DNA from: a virus | DNA: 24,237 bases | Reading direction: 5' to 3' (one strand) | Virus record (IMG/VR): IMGVR_UViG_3300017709_000034 | Span: 1-24,237 of that record | Translations under genes and position numbers: made by a program | The notes under the pieces: generated by a model | What the model was told of the DNA's origin: nothing | The model's database searches: none | The model's input: the letters and a program-made list of their open reading frames with translations, nothing else | In this document: positions 9,022 to 16,890 of the stretch, piece after piece | Layout: the number at the start of each line of letters is the position of its first letter | How positions within the stretch are numbered: position 1 is the first letter of the stretch

Positions 9022-9029
9022 TATTTATA
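9022..9029 (-). promoter_or_regulatory. T4-type late promoter for the gp25/gp6/gp7 unit
   Basis: The minus strand reads CTCTTATAAATAAAAGC, an exact TATAAATA element in the 38-base gap between the gp5-type needle gene and gp25. The expected start near 9016 gives a leader of about 19 bases that contains the gp25 Shine-Dalgarno sequence. The leading CTT is shared with the late promoters at 5742-5749 and 16355-16362. Confidence 0.8.
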
Positions 9030-9035
9030 AGAGTT

Positions 9036-11045
9036 TTACTGAGGTTCTGCTTTTAATTCTACAAGACTATCTGTAGCCTGTGTGATGTTATTGTATTTCG
9101 TTTCAACTTGTCTTTTGAATGTTACAGTCTCGCCAGTGATATTAGGCATTTCGACAATAATCTGCACGTTCATTGATCCATCAGCCGCAAAGTTGTCATA
9201 ATCTAAAACAAGTTTATCAAACATACCCATATCTGACAACTCAATAGCAAGATCAAATGTAGCATCAGTATCCATTTTACCATCAGGTCCGTATAGTTCG
9301 TAGACTACTGCCCTTCCTTTGTTCCTAAGATCTAGAAGACCGTTAGGCGTAAGTGTTTCTGCTTGGAGACCTTGGGGTGTTCCTTTACCATATAGTTCTT
9401 TGGCATAGAAACCTTCAACAACTTTAAGTCTATGCGAAGCAAATTGACCATTCGTTCCCATAGCAATTTTAGTTAAATTTACTTGTGCAATGTAGTTTTT
9501 GCCAATTTGTTTTTTATCTGCTAGACTTAGGTTCTTAAATGCACCACCATCTTCTGCACCAACAAATCTTGCAAAGCCCACTCTGTCTGTTACTCTAGTT
9601 CCTGTACCGATAATAGTTCTGGCATCCATTTCGCCATATGCCGAATCAGAAAGAGTAAACCTTTGTTTCCTTTTAGGTATGGTAAATGTTTTAGTACTTC
9701 TTTCGGGAGAAGTGTTTCCTATAGTCTCAGTTCCACGATGAGTTCCGCCCTGAGCATTTCTAATTCTACCATATCCATTGGGTGGAGATTGTTGAGCAAA
9801 TGCTGGGTTTAGATTTCCGTTACCAATTTGAGTTGCAGTAAACTCTGCATCATTTAGATATGAAGGATCTCTTAGTTTAGATCTAACGTCAGTCACCGCA
9901 AGAGGACGTAGTCTTAGACTATTCTTCAAGAAGTCATCAACATCCACTTTTACCTTCTTAACACCCAAAGCAGATTTATTAAGAACATCTGTGACAACAC
10001 CAGAAGGTGCAGTAAAGACCGCTGGTTGTGCTACATTTTCTGCGGTATAACCTTGTGCAGATCCTGTGTTACCTGCAGATCCTGGATCTGTGTCTGGATC
10101 TGAATAGTTTTGAGAGTTTGTGACATCAGCCGTTATAGCCTGTACTGCCGTACCCTGTAGATCTCCGTGGAATGTGGGTGCTGTGACACCTTCGCTGAAG
10201 TGTGCACCTTGTCCGTGAATTCTCATCTCAACACCACCAATGGTACCAGTATCAGACCAAATGAACATCTCATCAGATTGAGTATTAATCTTAGGAGAGG
10301 ATTGAATTATTCTAGTCTCGGCAGTTAGTTCTAATTTGTCTGAAGCCGCAATGATATGAGAACCTTCAGTGGCTTGTTTGTTAGTTCCTTTGATAGCTGT
10401 AGTGACGTTGCCAAGGTGTGTGTTTACTGTCGTACCAACTACTGTATTAGACGAGTTGCCCGACACAGTCTTACCTTCGTTACCAAATACCTTAGTTCTA
10501 GAGTTGCCGTTAATGTTCTCTACTTTGTCGTTTTTAGCATTAACTTCATAGCTGTCGCAATTAACTTTAAAGTCTCCCTTAACATTAATAGTCAGATCTC
10601 CCTCATATGTGAGTTGACCGTTGCCTTCTACTATCACCGTTTGATCACCATGGGTGACTTCAACCTTATTAGTCGTTGCCAAAACAACCACAGTGCCATC
10701 AGGACGCAACTCAATGCCAGATCCTGTGTTGTGTTTTATAAGAATACGTTCACCACCGGGCGTATCATTGAATTCAATAACATGACCACTGACAGTTTCT
10801 TTAACATCAGCATATGGATACTGTGTTGATGCTATAGGTGGAAGATCAACGTCTGCTCCTAGTGGTAGTGTGTGTGATCTACCAGAACGAAGTGACTCAT
10901 TTGTATTGGGTTGGTTTTCATAATGTTTACTAGGAAACTGTTTACTAGGATCTGCAAACGCATTGGTTGCTGTTCCCTGAGAGTTGGCATAACCAGTTCC
11001 AAATCTTTCTTCTCTATCCTTTAGATCATCTCTTTCCGTTGTCAT
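9036..11045 (-). CDS. gp5 C-terminal type beta-helix needle protein with extra C-terminal domain
   Basis: The protein has 669 residues. Residues 77-120 (YPYADVKETVSGHVIEFNDTPG, then RILIKHNTGSGIELRPDGTVV) match the start of the T4 gp5 C-terminal part (YPYVHTMETESGHIQEFDDTPG, then YRLVHPTGTYEEVSPSG). Residues 125-245 are runs of short strands with GN/GD/KG turns (VEGNGQLTYEGDLTINVKGD), as in the gp5/VgrG triple-stranded beta-helix that forms the membrane-piercing needle. The OB fold and lysozyme of T4 gp5 are not in this protein but in a separate gene at 12507-13373. After about residue 290 comes a linker and a ~340-residue C-terminal part that I do not recognise, including FARFVGAEDGGAFKNLSLADKK and NKGRAVVYELYGPDG. 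The start overlaps the upstream amidase stop by four bases (ATGA), so translation is coupled. Confidence 0.8.
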   Translation of the reverse strand: MTTERDDLKDREERFGTGYANSQGTATNAFADPSKQFPSKHYENQPNTNESLRSGRSHTLPLGADVDLPPIASTQYPYADVKETVSGHVIEFNDTPGGERILIKHNTGSGIELRPDGTVVVLATTNKVEVTHGDQTVIVEGNGQLTYEGDLTINVKGDFKVNCDSYEVNAKNDKVENINGNSRTKVFGNEGKTVSGNSSNTVVGTTVNTHLGNVTTAIKGTNKQATEGSHIIAASDKLELTAETRIIQSSPKINTQSDEMFIWSDTGTIGGVEMRIHGQGAHFSEGVTAPTFHGDLQGTAVQAITADVTNSQNYSDPDTDPGSAGNTGSAQGYTAENVAQPAVFTAPSGVVTDVLNKSALGVKKVKVDVDDFLKNSLRLRPLAVTDVRSKLRDPSYLNDAEFTATQIGNGNLNPAFAQQSPPNGYGRIRNAQGGTHRGTETIGNTSPERSTKTFTIPKRKQRFTLSDSAYGEMDARTIIGTGTRVTDRVGFARFVGAEDGGAFKNLSLADKKQIGKNYIAQVNLTKIAMGTNGQFASHRLKVVEGFYAKELYGKGTPQGLQAETLTPNGLLDLRNKGRAVVYELYGPDGKMDTDATFDLAIELSDMGMFDKLVLDYDNFAADGSMNVQIIVEMPNITGETVTFKRQVETKYNNITQATDSLVELKAEPQ

Positions 11046-12517
11046 ACTGGTATTCCTGCATTAATTTGTGCTGTTGTCAGAGGTCCTGACGATTTAGCAT
11101 CAGTTATTAGGTTAGTCTTATTAAAGTTTGCTTTCACATATTCCCCTACATCAAATCCAGGATCTACCTTACCAACATCAGTTGTATCATTATGACCCAA
11201 TGCCTGACCAGAAGGCCACACCTCATAGAATGATCTAACAAACATAGCAAAGGTGGTCATCTGTTTAGGTGTTAAGCTATCAGCACTTATGAACTTACTT
11301 GGATTTGCTGTACCAGATGGGCAGTTATATCCACCAGCCATAGATATCCCAATAGATCTTTTATTATGTCCATATGCGGCAGAGTGTGCACCTTGTCTTT
11401 CAAGTGGTCTTCCTCTTTGCAATCTACCATCTCTGCGTATTACATAATGATATCCACACCCACTCCAGCCTCTATCCAAATGCCACTGATGTACATCATC
11501 CGCACCAACGTCTTGGTTAGTGTATGTTCCTGTCCAGTGTGCAACAAACTCTGTGATTTCTCTGTCTGTATTTCTAAACTCTGCTATCAACTCTTCGGGC
11601 GAATCTACATAAGAAAATTGAGTTGCAGTGTTAGCTGTATCAACACCACTCCAAGTATTGTTATTAGAACCAATTTCATATGGAACTGATGAGTTTGTTC
11701 CTATCGCTTTATCACTGTTGGTTACAATGTTCTTTGATGGAGAGAGGTTTAATTTGTTTACCTTTTCTTCAATTTCTTCATATGGAAGATCTGATTCATT
11801 TGATATCAAAGCAATTACTTCATTAGTTTTACCCAACTCAACAAGTGATGCAACTGTATCTTTTTCTATTGTAGTACCTAGAATGAGTTCATCCACAACA
11901 AAATCAAATGTCTTATCAGTTATTCTAATAAGCTTAGTAAGAACACCACCAGCGGCATCACCAAGTAAATTAGAAAAGTTTGCATTGAATGCTTTTGTTG
12001 CCGCACTGATACCTGTAGATGTTCCAATACCAGAAGAGATTGTAGCACTTATCTTTGTAACTTCTTGTGCACCTGCTGTAGTAGCAACAGTACTTAGGAC
12101 ATTAGTTAAATCATCTGCTGTCTTGCCTGTAACCTTTGTTAGTGCTCTTGACACTGCTTCTGGTGCGCCAGAACTAATAACAAGTTCAAGTTCACCATTG
12201 TCAATAGTTTCTCCAATAGCACTGTTTATATTGCTTGTAGCTGAAGATAGATCACCAATTAACTCATTAGATAGACCAGGTACCTGTCCAGTAATCTCTA
12301 CGACTGAGTCTACTGCCTTAACAGCCTCAAGTAGATTATCACCACCAGACAATGGAAGAATACCACCCTTTATTGTACCCACCACATTTAAAGATGTTTC
12401 CAATTGACAGGAAGCCACCCCCACAACTTGAGTTTTAGTTTCGAGTATTTTATCCAAATTACTATTCTTTACAATAGCATTTAATTGACTGTTTAGAATG
12501 TTAATATTAATTGCCAT
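11042..12517 (-). CDS. Tail-associated N-acetylmuramoyl-L-alanine amidase (Amidase_2 fold)
   Basis: The protein has 491 residues. Residues ~320-465 form a T7-lysozyme-like (Amidase_2/PGRP) domain that cuts the bond between muramic acid and the stem peptide. EFVAHWTG supplies zinc ligand His327. QWHLDRGWSGCGYHYVIRRDG supplies the catalytic-site Tyr356 (T7 Tyr46). LGHND supplies His442. GKVDPGFD supplies Lys450 (T7 Lys128) and Asp452 in the place of T7 Cys130, a normal substitution in AmpD-type enzymes. Residues 1-300 are Ser/Thr/Ala/Gly-rich, mostly predicted helical, and match no domain I know; they probably anchor the enzyme to the tail. It lies between the OB/lysozyme gene (11-base overlap) and the needle gene (4-base overlap). 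This location argues for a virion-borne entry enzyme, not a lysis endolysin, although dual use cannot be excluded. Confidence 0.88.
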   Translation of the reverse strand: MAININILNSQLNAIVKNSNLDKILETKTQVVGVASCQLETSLNVVGTIKGGILPLSGGDNLLEAVKAVDSVVEITGQVPGLSNELIGDLSSATSNINSAIGETIDNGELELVISSGAPEAVSRALTKVTGKTADDLTNVLSTVATTAGAQEVTKISATISSGIGTSTGISAATKAFNANFSNLLGDAAGGVLTKLIRITDKTFDFVVDELILGTTIEKDTVASLVELGKTNEVIALISNESDLPYEEIEEKVNKLNLSPSKNIVTNSDKAIGTNSSVPYEIGSNNNTWSGVDTANTATQFSYVDSPEELIAEFRNTDREITEFVAHWTGTYTNQDVGADDVHQWHLDRGWSGCGYHYVIRRDGRLQRGRPLERQGAHSAAYGHNKRSIGISMAGGYNCPSGTANPSKFISADSLTPKQMTTFAMFVRSFYEVWPSGQALGHNDTTDVGKVDPGFDVGEYVKANFNKTNLITDAKSSGPLTTAQINAGIPV

Positions 12518-13373
12518 TATTATATGTCTCCAAAACTTGTCTAGCGTGTTCTACTCTTTGATCTTTGTGTGCGAATGCCGCCGCTGGTCTTTCATACTTG
12601 TCACAGAAGAACTCTGTAGCCGTTTTAAGATTTGTCATCTGTTTAAATTGGTTATATCCCCAAAACCTAGGAGATAATGTAGAGAAATCATATAATAAAA
12701 ATGCTAACTGTGTTTCTATTGTTCCTATATCTAGTCCACGATCTAAAGCATAAGTTTCTAGTTGCTGTAACCTACCAGCATCTGGATTCCATTGAGCAAT
12801 ACCAAACGAACTCTCGCCAGTAAAGGAAGACGTAACACCCGGATCCATATTAGATTCTTGAATAAGATTTCCAATGATAGCCGCAGACTGAATAGGAGTG
12901 AACCCATTAGCAATAAAGAAGTTAAATGCCTTTTCTGAATTATTAGATCCTACAACAGTATTAGTACTTACCGTATTTCTTGGAATACCACCAGATGGGT
13001 GTGGGGCGGATCTAACAACTGGATCTGGCTCTTGTGCATTCTCCACTACTCCTTGTTCTATTCTAGGCATAGATCCCATTACCATAGGAATTTGAGATTG
13101 CTCACCATCCATAAACATACCAAAGACTTGCGCACCAACTTTAAGTCCTACAGATCTACCCAAACCAGATACACCTTCTTCGGTTGTTGGTACCAGAACT
13201 TGCGCCCATGGTAACGTATGTTCTGGGACTTCATTTACATCCTCATTATGTACACCAAAGATGCGTACTCGAACTCTACCAACTCTAAGAGGATCTTGAA
13301 TATCGACAACTATGCCGATAAACCATCTATGAATATCACCGTAAAAGTTTGTTTGTATAGGTTTAAAACTCAT
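12507..13373 (-). CDS. 5: gp5 N-terminal type OB-fold hub protein with tail lysozyme domain
   Basis: The protein has 288 residues. Residues 14-104 match the T4 gp5 OB fold: HRWFIGIVVDIQDPLRVGRVRVRIFG (T4 NWFVGVVEDRMDPLKLGRVRVRVVG), HTLPWAQVLVPTT (T4 EKLPWMSVIQPIT), and the closing VFGMFMDGEQSQIPMVMGSMP. After a Pro/Asn linker, residues 146-285 form a lysozyme-like domain of the Phage_lysozyme2 type, with AIIGNLIQESNMDPG placing the likely catalytic Glu at 173 and FGIAQWN at 190-196. This differs from T4 gp5, whose lysozyme is of the T4L/gpe type. In T4 the OB fold sits on the gp27 trimer and the lysozyme digests peptidoglycan during injection. The protein ends after the lysozyme; the needle is encoded separately downstream. 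Its ATG overlaps the gp27-like stop (ATGA). Confidence 0.87.
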   Translation of the reverse strand: MSFKPIQTNFYGDIHRWFIGIVVDIQDPLRVGRVRVRIFGVHNEDVNEVPEHTLPWAQVLVPTTEEGVSGLGRSVGLKVGAQVFGMFMDGEQSQIPMVMGSMPRIEQGVVENAQEPDPVVRSAPHPSGGIPRNTVSTNTVVGSNNSEKAFNFFIANGFTPIQSAAIIGNLIQESNMDPGVTSSFTGESSFGIAQWNPDAGRLQQLETYALDRGLDIGTIETQLAFLLYDFSTLSPRFWGYNQFKQMTNLKTATEFFCDKYERPAAAFAHKDQRVEHARQVLETYNNGN

Positions 13374-14617
13374 AATTTAGAAACTCCTAAAGTTACTCTA
13401 TGCTTCTCATCAAAGAAAGAATGCCTAATAGATGAAATAATAAACTCTCCAGACTTTTGTTCATCAAGAACTGTTTCATCACCCACCATGGAAGTGACTT
13501 CAATCTTGATCTTACCACCTACTGTAGGCTTATCTAATTCCATAAACAATGTTCCAGTAACTTGCATAGTCGCCGTGTTATTATTCAAAGCTTTTAAAAC
13601 GCTCTTACGTTTGATATTAGACTTTAGTTTATTTACATCTTCATCATATCCATAACCATTTTCTCCAATTTGAGAAGGAGCAACAACATTAAATATGAAG
13701 TTAGATTCATAATCGACTATTCGTTTATCATCAATGGAAAACTCTGTGTCTATCAACTTGGTATTTGGAAGAGCTTCACTGAGCCTAAACTGAGGATTTT
13801 CAGATCTATTTCCATATAAGGTATCTAATACTTCATACTTTGCTCCAACAGAACCATTGATAACATTATACAAAGTAGAATTATTGTTATCATAACTAAT
13901 ATCTTCTATTGTGAATACTGACACTGCTGGATTATTATTACTTGCTATACCATTAGATTTAACAAAGGGTGTGTTGAATAGAGGTTCTGCATCCAACATG
14001 TCTCCTAGATTAGTTATAAAGATATCATCTGATTTTACAGATCCGTATAGAAAGTATGGAAAACCTTCTTGTGTTGTTAAGCTATTCATAACCCAAGTGA
14101 TTGCTGATATTGGTGTTATGTAAGGAGTAACAATACTCATAGATTGTTGAATAGGTTCTTGAGTGTTTAGTTCTGTGGTGTTTAATCTAACACCCATCTC
14201 ACCGTCTAATATCCTTTTTACGATTTGTAATGGCGTTCCGTCAAACGATTTACTAATAACTTTGAGGTGATTTTTAAACACATGCTCAGACATTAGTGAG
14301 AATACATATGTCATAGTTGTATCATTCACAACTGTAATAGAATCTGTTTTATACATGACAAAACGTTTCTTAATAGTCTTATCCTGTACGTGATTGTATA
14401 TCTCTAACTCAAGTATCTCCGTACCACTAAAGTTTGATTGTGAAAACAAATTAGCATTATCGACTATAAGGATATTTCCAGATACGCCAAGACTTCTAAT
14501 GTTCTCAACAAGAATTAATTCACCAATAACTTTTGACACATCAATCTCTTGAGAACTCTTCTCATTTATGATTGTTGCCTTCTTATAGGTATAATGGCTT
14601 GCCGTTGTATCGGACAT
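13370..14617 (-). CDS. 27: Baseplate hub protein, gp27-like
   Basis: The protein has 415 residues, close to T4 gp27 (391). The N-terminal half has the hub features I associate with this family: a short N-terminal strand section, SGNILIVDNANLFSQSNFSGTEILELEIYN near 45-75, then KRFVMYKTDSI and VFSLMSEHVFKNHLKVISKSF. The C-terminal end has a GGKIKIEVTS section, then SGEFIISSIRHSFFDEKHRVTLGVSKL, resembling the final beta domain of gp27/VgrG-type hub proteins. gp27 forms the trimeric torus under the tail tube and holds gp5. Its immediate neighbour, overlapping by four bases, is the gp5-type OB/lysozyme protein, which strongly supports the hub assignment. Residue-level identity to T4 gp27 is too low for me to see. 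It lies two bases from gp53 upstream. Confidence 0.7.
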   Translation of the reverse strand: MSDTTASHYTYKKATIINEKSSQEIDVSKVIGELILVENIRSLGVSGNILIVDNANLFSQSNFSGTEILELEIYNHVQDKTIKKRFVMYKTDSITVVNDTTMTYVFSLMSEHVFKNHLKVISKSFDGTPLQIVKRILDGEMGVRLNTTELNTQEPIQQSMSIVTPYITPISAITWVMNSLTTQEGFPYFLYGSVKSDDIFITNLGDMLDAEPLFNTPFVKSNGIASNNNPAVSVFTIEDISYDNNNSTLYNVINGSVGAKYEVLDTLYGNRSENPQFRLSEALPNTKLIDTEFSIDDKRIVDYESNFIFNVVAPSQIGENGYGYDEDVNKLKSNIKRKSVLKALNNNTATMQVTGTLFMELDKPTVGGKIKIEVTSMVGDETVLDEQKSGEFIISSIRHSFFDEKHRVTLGVSKL

Positions 14618-14619
14618 AA

Positions 14620-15345
14620 TTAACTACCTTTTAGTTCTGATATAAACTGTGTGGCAACTCTTTGAACCATCTTAGGATTGATAATTTTGATATTCGATAA
14701 GTCATCATTAAAGTCAATCAGTCTTTCTATATTTGTTTTAGCAACAAGACCAGTTATATTTGGATTGTGAGGATCTATATCTACATACTCTTTGTCAGAA
14801 TTTTCGTAGTGGTGTACTGCATCATATTGTGTACTATCGGCAGTTACAATACATGTTTGAACATCACCACCAGATCCTACGTTGACATTCTCTCCCACAT
14901 TAAAGTTGTCTGGTGTATCTATGATAACAGTTCCTGTGTCTAATAGAACTTCTTTTATGACACCTGTAGAACCAGACTGAGATCCAGTAGCAACAACACC
15001 CTTTTTGAAGTTAGTTTCTCCAATGTCTGTAGTTGTTCGTATTGCTCTATGAGGATAGTTCTTCTTAGCCAAGTTAAATAAAGCATTTCTACCCAAAGGC
15101 CAACCACTTTCAGTGATCTTATTGTTAACTAGGAAGAATGTCCAGTAATACTCTGATGTACCATAGAGTTTATATGATAAAGTATCTGGTCTCTCATCTT
15201 GTAGGATTGTATAAGTTTCGTATATTGTTACATCATCACGTGCTTCTTGTGTTAAGACTGCATGTCTAGTAAAGTCTTGGATTACAACACTTGCCTCATT
15301 TGTGCCAAAGTTGTATAAAGTCTTTTGGAAGTTCTTAAAATACAT
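14620..15345 (-). CDS. 53: Baseplate wedge protein gp53
   Basis: The protein has 241 residues; T4 gp53 has 196. The matching core is residues 18-100: a stretch like T4 KRALAGYRLRTYYIKGSPRPEELA (here ARDDVTIYETYTILQDERPDTLSYKLYG), then SEYYWTFFLVNNKITESGWPLGRNALFNLAKKNYP, comparable to T4 PQLYWVLLMCNDNYDPYYGWITSQEAAYQASIQKY. The C-terminal helix (LSNIKIINPKMVQRVATQFISELKGS) corresponds to T4 RQIKIIAKSDINSFMNDLIRIMEK. gp53 clamps neighbouring wedges together. The extra length is an insertion at about residues 112-175 (VVATGSQSGSTGVIKEV, then DNFNVGENVNV) resembling the second insertion in gp8. The gene starts directly at the gp48 stop (no gap) and is followed after two bases by the gp27-like gene. 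Confidence 0.85.
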   Translation of the reverse strand: MYFKNFQKTLYNFGTNEASVVIQDFTRHAVLTQEARDDVTIYETYTILQDERPDTLSYKLYGTSEYYWTFFLVNNKITESGWPLGRNALFNLAKKNYPHRAIRTTTDIGETNFKKGVVATGSQSGSTGVIKEVLLDTGTVIIDTPDNFNVGENVNVGSGGDVQTCIVTADSTQYDAVHHYENSDKEYVDIDPHNPNITGLVAKTNIERLIDFNDDLSNIKIINPKMVQRVATQFISELKGS

Positions 15346-16320
15346 TTATCTACCCTCTTGCACAATGTCTTGTTTATTAAGTGGACGCAACTCTGTAAAT
15401 GATAGAGTAATCTGAGCATCAGTAAACCCACCATCTTCATAGAAGCCCTGTCCAGCACTATTATAAGTAACCTGACAATTTGTTAGAAACGATGTTAATA
15501 TCTTAGTAAACACAGTCTCACCTTTGTATGTCATGGTAATGTCAAAAGGATCTGGGAACTTATAACCAACAGCAATTTCACCAACACCAATTTCATCTGG
15601 ATACATTGCTACTCTGAACTTCTTAATTATTTCTTTGATACGTTCTACTTCTGCCGCACTATTAGGCACCAACTTGAATGTAAATGAGTGTGAACGAGCC
15701 GCCACACTTTGAAATAGTGTACGACTATTAGGATTTAATGCAACACGTGACGCAGATGATATACCAGCCGCCGCCTGACTATTTACTTTCGAAGCAACTC
15801 TTAAAGCCGCTAAAGATCCACTCTCACTTCCTATTCCACCTAAAAGACCATCGATAAATCCTTGACCTGCGTTCCCTACTGCCGCCGCACCCAAAGCAAC
15901 TAAGTTTCCAGCCGTACTAACTGCCTTCTCTGCACCACCACCAATAACACCAAGGTCTGCGTTTTGATAGCTAATAGTATCATTGAAGTTTTGACCAGCT
16001 GGAAGTCTTAACTGAATTTGCCAGTCGCCGGGTTTACCACGATCAGTTCTTTTGATTGCTGTAGTAACAACACCAGATTGAATAGGCGGAAATTGATTTT
16101 CTCTCTGACCGGGATTTAGTCTTTCACCACTTACCGCTTGATTTGCGGCATTTCTTACTGCCGATTCTTGCCTACTAATCTCAGCATTTGCCGCACTAAT
16201 GAATGAAGATATATCCAAAGGGGCAATAATTCTTGGTCTAAACGAGATAATACCTGGATATTCTCCATCATTTATCCCATCGTTGTCGATTGGAAACGCA
16301 TATGTGTTCTTAAGTTCCAT
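15346..16320 (-). CDS. 48: Baseplate tail-tube cap gp48
   Basis: The protein has 324 residues; T4 gp48 has 364. The best-preserved stretch is residues ~195-245 (LNPNSRTLFQSVAARSHSF, TFKLVPNSAAEVERIKEII, KKFRVAMYPDE), the pattern by which gp48 of marine T4-like phages is recognised. It corresponds to T4 gp48 NRTKVFTWDLTPRSTEDLMAIINIYQYFNY. The end (CQVTYNSAGQGFYEDGGFTDAQITLSFTELRPLNK) matches T4 QSIRFDKTPNGNFNGLAIAPNLPSTFTLEITMREIITLNR in layout, with a tube-fold C-terminal strand pair. A long Ala/Gly-rich helical section (~130-190) lies in the middle. In T4 gp48 sits on the hub and starts tube growth together with gp54. The gene is the first of the minus-strand hub unit, with an AAGG Shine-Dalgarno sequence and a late promoter 35 bases upstream. 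Confidence 0.82.
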   Translation of the reverse strand: MELKNTYAFPIDNDGINDGEYPGIISFRPRIIAPLDISSFISAANAEISRQESAVRNAANQAVSGERLNPGQRENQFPPIQSGVVTTAIKRTDRGKPGDWQIQLRLPAGQNFNDTISYQNADLGVIGGGAEKAVSTAGNLVALGAAAVGNAGQGFIDGLLGGIGSESGSLAALRVASKVNSQAAAGISSASRVALNPNSRTLFQSVAARSHSFTFKLVPNSAAEVERIKEIIKKFRVAMYPDEIGVGEIAVGYKFPDPFDITMTYKGETVFTKILTSFLTNCQVTYNSAGQGFYEDGGFTDAQITLSFTELRPLNKQDIVQEGR

Positions 16321-16331
16321 TGTAAAACCTT

Positions 16332-16340
16332 AATAAATAG
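16332..16340 (+). promoter_or_regulatory. Possible late promoter for gp4 (one-base variant)
   Basis: The plus strand reads CCTTAATAAATAGAAG, a late-type element with one extra A or, aligned at its end, AATAAATA with one mismatch to TATAAATA. It lies about 31 bases before the gp4 ATG, the same spacing as at the other late promoters here. It is the mirror image of the exact element at 16355-16362. It is a weak call on sequence alone, supported by symmetry and by the need for a start for the rightward genes. Confidence 0.45.
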
Positions 16341-16354
16341 AAGTGTATCGTTAT

Positions 16355-16362
16355 TATTTATA
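16355..16362 (-). promoter_or_regulatory. T4-type late promoter for the gp48-to-needle hub unit
   Basis: The minus strand reads CCTTATAAATAATAACG, an exact TATAAATA. It lies about 35 bases upstream of the gp48 ATG in the 51-base divergent gap. The expected transcript would cover gp48, gp53, gp27-like, gp5-type OB/lysozyme, amidase and needle, which are tightly packed or overlapping with no other promoter evident. The element also overlaps the Shine-Dalgarno region of the oppositely oriented gp4 gene. Confidence 0.78.
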
Positions 16363-16371
16363 AGGCAAAAC

Positions 16372-16890
16372 ATGGCGCATAGTGGAAAATTCAAACCTAA
16401 AAACAAATCTAAGTATAAAGGTGATTGGACACAGATAGTCTATAGGTCTGGTTGGGAGTTGAGATGCTTTAAATGGTGTGATGATAGCCCTTTGGTGAAG
16501 TCTTGGTCAAGTGAAGAAGTAGTTATTCCATACCTATATGAAGTTGATAAACGTATGCATAGGTATTTTATGGATCTTAAGATCACTTGGAAAGATGGAT
16601 CTGTAGATCTTATTGAGATAAAGCCTGACAAAGAGACGAGACCACCAGAATATAAGGGCAAAAAGACTAAACGTTATATTAACGAGAGCTTAACATACAT
16701 TAAAAACCAAAACAAATGGGATACTGCTAAGAAGTATGCCAAGGATAGGGATTGGGGTTTTCAGATCTGGACTGAGCACACATTAGAGAAGATGGGTCTT
16801 ATGCCTAAGAGAACTAAACCATTGAAGTCTGCTAAGGTTGCCTTTAAACCATTAAAACCTCTAAAGGTCAAGAAGAAGACTAAAAAGTAG
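16372..16890 (+). CDS. 4: Head completion protein gp4 (PD-(D/E)xK nuclease-like)
   Basis: The protein has 172 residues; T4 gp4 (also gp50/gp65) has about 150. Landmarks are KYKGDWTQIVYRSGWELRCFKWC near 14-36, KSWSSEEVVIPYLYEVDKRMHRYFMDLKI near 43-71, and VDLIEIKPDKE near 78-88. Glu29, Asp68, Glu82 and Lys84 form an E...D...ExK set like that of TnsA-type restriction-fold nucleases, and the gp4 family is generally described as nuclease-like. gp4 acts in head maturation, allowing filled heads to be joined to tails. The C-terminus (~150-172) is a lysine-rich tail with a repeated KPLK pattern, longer than in T4 and likely to bind DNA (inference). An AAGG Shine-Dalgarno sequence lies six bases upstream. 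It is the first gene of the rightward block. Confidence 0.87.
   Translation: MAHSGKFKPKNKSKYKGDWTQIVYRSGWELRCFKWCDDSPLVKSWSSEEVVIPYLYEVDKRMHRYFMDLKITWKDGSVDLIEIKPDKETRPPEYKGKKTKRYINESLTYIKNQNKWDTAKKYAKDRDWGFQIWTEHTLEKMGLMPKRTKPLKSAKVAFKPLKPLKVKKKTKK

Noticed and set aside
11628-12407. Plus-strand open frame of 259 codons opposite the amidase gene
   Set aside because: It lies entirely opposite a gene with clear catalytic motifs, has a Ser/Val/Leu-rich antisense-like composition, and has no Shine-Dalgarno sequence or neighbours in that direction.
12507-13373. Lysozyme domain as a lysis endolysin gene
   Set aside because: The domain is fused behind a gp5-type OB fold next to the gp27-like hub, so it belongs to the tail entry apparatus. 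No holin-like gene is nearby.
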